From JBHEPS01 sp046261635 (lineage in GTDB: Bacteria > Acidobacteriota > Thermoanaerobaculia > Gp7-AA8), in contig JBHEOL010000028.1 in NCBI GenBank assembly GCA_046261635.1, positions 1 through 7,307 on the forward strand: 7,307 nucleotides of DNA, in the 5' to 3' direction. Numbering within the stretch: position 1 is the stretch's first letter; each line of letters opens with the position of its first letter. Positions 6,762-7,307 of the stretch are shown here, one piece after another. The notes below the pieces were generated by a model. That model saw only the letters and a program-made list of their open reading frames with translations, was not told the origin of the DNA and searched no databases. Made by a program: the position numbers and the translations under genes.

Positions 6762-7307
6762 GTGAGTCTTTTCGACCGGATCACTCCATTCCTTCCCGAG
6801 TCCCGCCCCCTCCGCGTCGCCTTCGTCGCCTATCTCGGCCATATCCTCGGCCAGGGGTGGATCGGGGCTTCCGAGTCCCTGCTGGGGATCTCCCTCATCG
6901 CGGCCTTCGTCGCCTGGCGCCGCGGCGAAGTGCGGATCCCTTTTCACCCGGTCTACCTTCCTCTCGCCGTTTTCGTTCTCGTGTCCTTTGCCTCCGCGGC
7001 CGCATCCGACCGGCCGTGGACCTCCCTCCGGAACGCCAACGAGTTTTTCCCTTTTCTGGCTTTCCCTCTCGCGCTCGTGCTTTACACCTCGGTGAAGGGC
7101 TCTGCCAGGGCCGGGTTCACGGCTCTTCTCGTTCTGGCGGCCGCGCAGTCCGGGATCGGGCTGATTCAGTATGTCTTTTTCGGTGGAAACGATATCGAGG
7201 GGCGGATCGCCGGCACGACCGCGCACGTGATGACGTACTCCGGGATCCTTCTTCCACTCTCGCTTCTCTCGATCCGCATGGCCAGGACGCGAAAACTGGC
7301 CGTCGCG
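6762..7307 (+). CDS. O-antigen ligase/polymerase-like polytopic membrane protein (3' partial)
   Basis: An open frame of 182 codons starts at GTG 6762, 4 bp after the zinc-ribbon stop, and runs past the right edge. The upstream in-frame stop is TGA at 6723, and no other ATG, GTG or TTG lies between, so the GTG is the likely start. A GAGGAGG inside the preceding gene (6734-6740) is 21 nt away, far for a ribosome site. The peptide has about six hydrophobic segments (near residues 19-36, 37-52, 63-81, 95-111, 117-140 and 154-172). The first loop has a WxSLRNANEF stretch, and later comes GRIAGTTAHVMTYSGILLP, which resembles the R-x-x-G-T-xx-H-xxx-Y-S pattern in Wzy/WaaL-type proteins. It would join or polymerise O-antigen units at the periplasmic face. 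Without the large periplasmic loop, ligase and polymerase cannot be separated. Confidence 0.75.
   Translation, partial: MSLFDRITPFLPESRPLRVAFVAYLGHILGQGWIGASESLLGISLIAAFVAWRRGEVRIPFHPVYLPLAVFVLVSFASAAASDRPWTSLRNANEFFPFLAFPLALVLYTSVKGSARAGFTALLVLAAAQSGIGLIQYVFFGGNDIEGRIAGTTAHVMTYSGILLPLSLLSIRMARTRKLAVA

Noticed and set aside
6708..7226. Minus-strand open frame of 172 codons
   Set aside because: The sense strand encodes a convincing multi-pass membrane protein, and the antisense peptide is charged low-complexity sequence without a domain.
1..7307. Mobile element, CRISPR array, toxin-antitoxin or defence system
   Set aside because: I see no transposase, terminal inverted repeats, spaced direct DNA repeats, or small paired genes of such types. 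The only repeats are protein-level modules in the protease.

Overview
The window is about 7.3 kb of GC-rich bacterial DNA that is almost entirely coding. A candidate O-antigen ligase-type membrane protein and a GT4 glycosyltransferase point to a Gram-negative-type envelope. The style of the large secreted protein (matrixin-like protease, FN3, PKD domains, then repeated beta-rich modules) and the base composition would fit Acidobacteriota or a similar soil or sediment lineage. That placement is an inference; the window holds no rRNA or other phylogenetic marker. I see no mobile element, CRISPR array, tRNA or phage gene.

Layout. (1) Bases 1-3038, + strand: the 3' part of a large, presumably secreted zinc metalloprotease. 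It has a metzincin HExxHxxGxxH site, a proline-rich linker, one FN3 domain, three PKD domains and four C-terminal repeats of about 115 residues in an A-B-A-B order. Its start lies left of the window; the first ATG at 105 is internal to an open frame that runs to the edge. (2) Bases 3020-5282, - strand: arginine deiminase (arcA) followed 10 bp later by carbamate kinase (arcC). These are the first and last enzymes of the arginine deiminase pathway. No ornithine carbamoyltransferase (arcB) or arginine/ornithine antiporter (arcD) lies between or beside them. The 3' end of arcC overlaps the 3' end of the protease gene by 19 bp, convergently. (3) Bases 5348-6499, - strand: a GT-B fold, GT4-type glycosyltransferase upstream of arcA on the same strand. 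The 65-bp gap to arcA carries a perfect 8-bp hairpin and a -10-like hexamer. (4) Bases 6518-6757, + strand: a small UPF0434/Trm112-like zinc-ribbon protein, divergent from the glycosyltransferase. (5) Bases 6762-7307, + strand: the start of a polytopic membrane protein resembling O-antigen ligase/polymerase (Wzy/WaaL class). It begins at a GTG 4 bp after the zinc-ribbon gene and runs off the right edge.

How the genes work together. arcA and arcC look translationally coupled and would convert arginine to citrulline plus ammonia and, given an OTC encoded elsewhere, make ATP from carbamoyl phosphate. The glycosyltransferase, the Trm112-like protein and the ligase-like protein probably mark the edge of a surface-polysaccharide/LPS locus. 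The metalloprotease is an independent extracellular protein. Most of the window is ordinary. The clearest unusual structure is the regular four-unit C-terminal repeat of the protease; the arcA-arcC pair without arcB is also worth following up.
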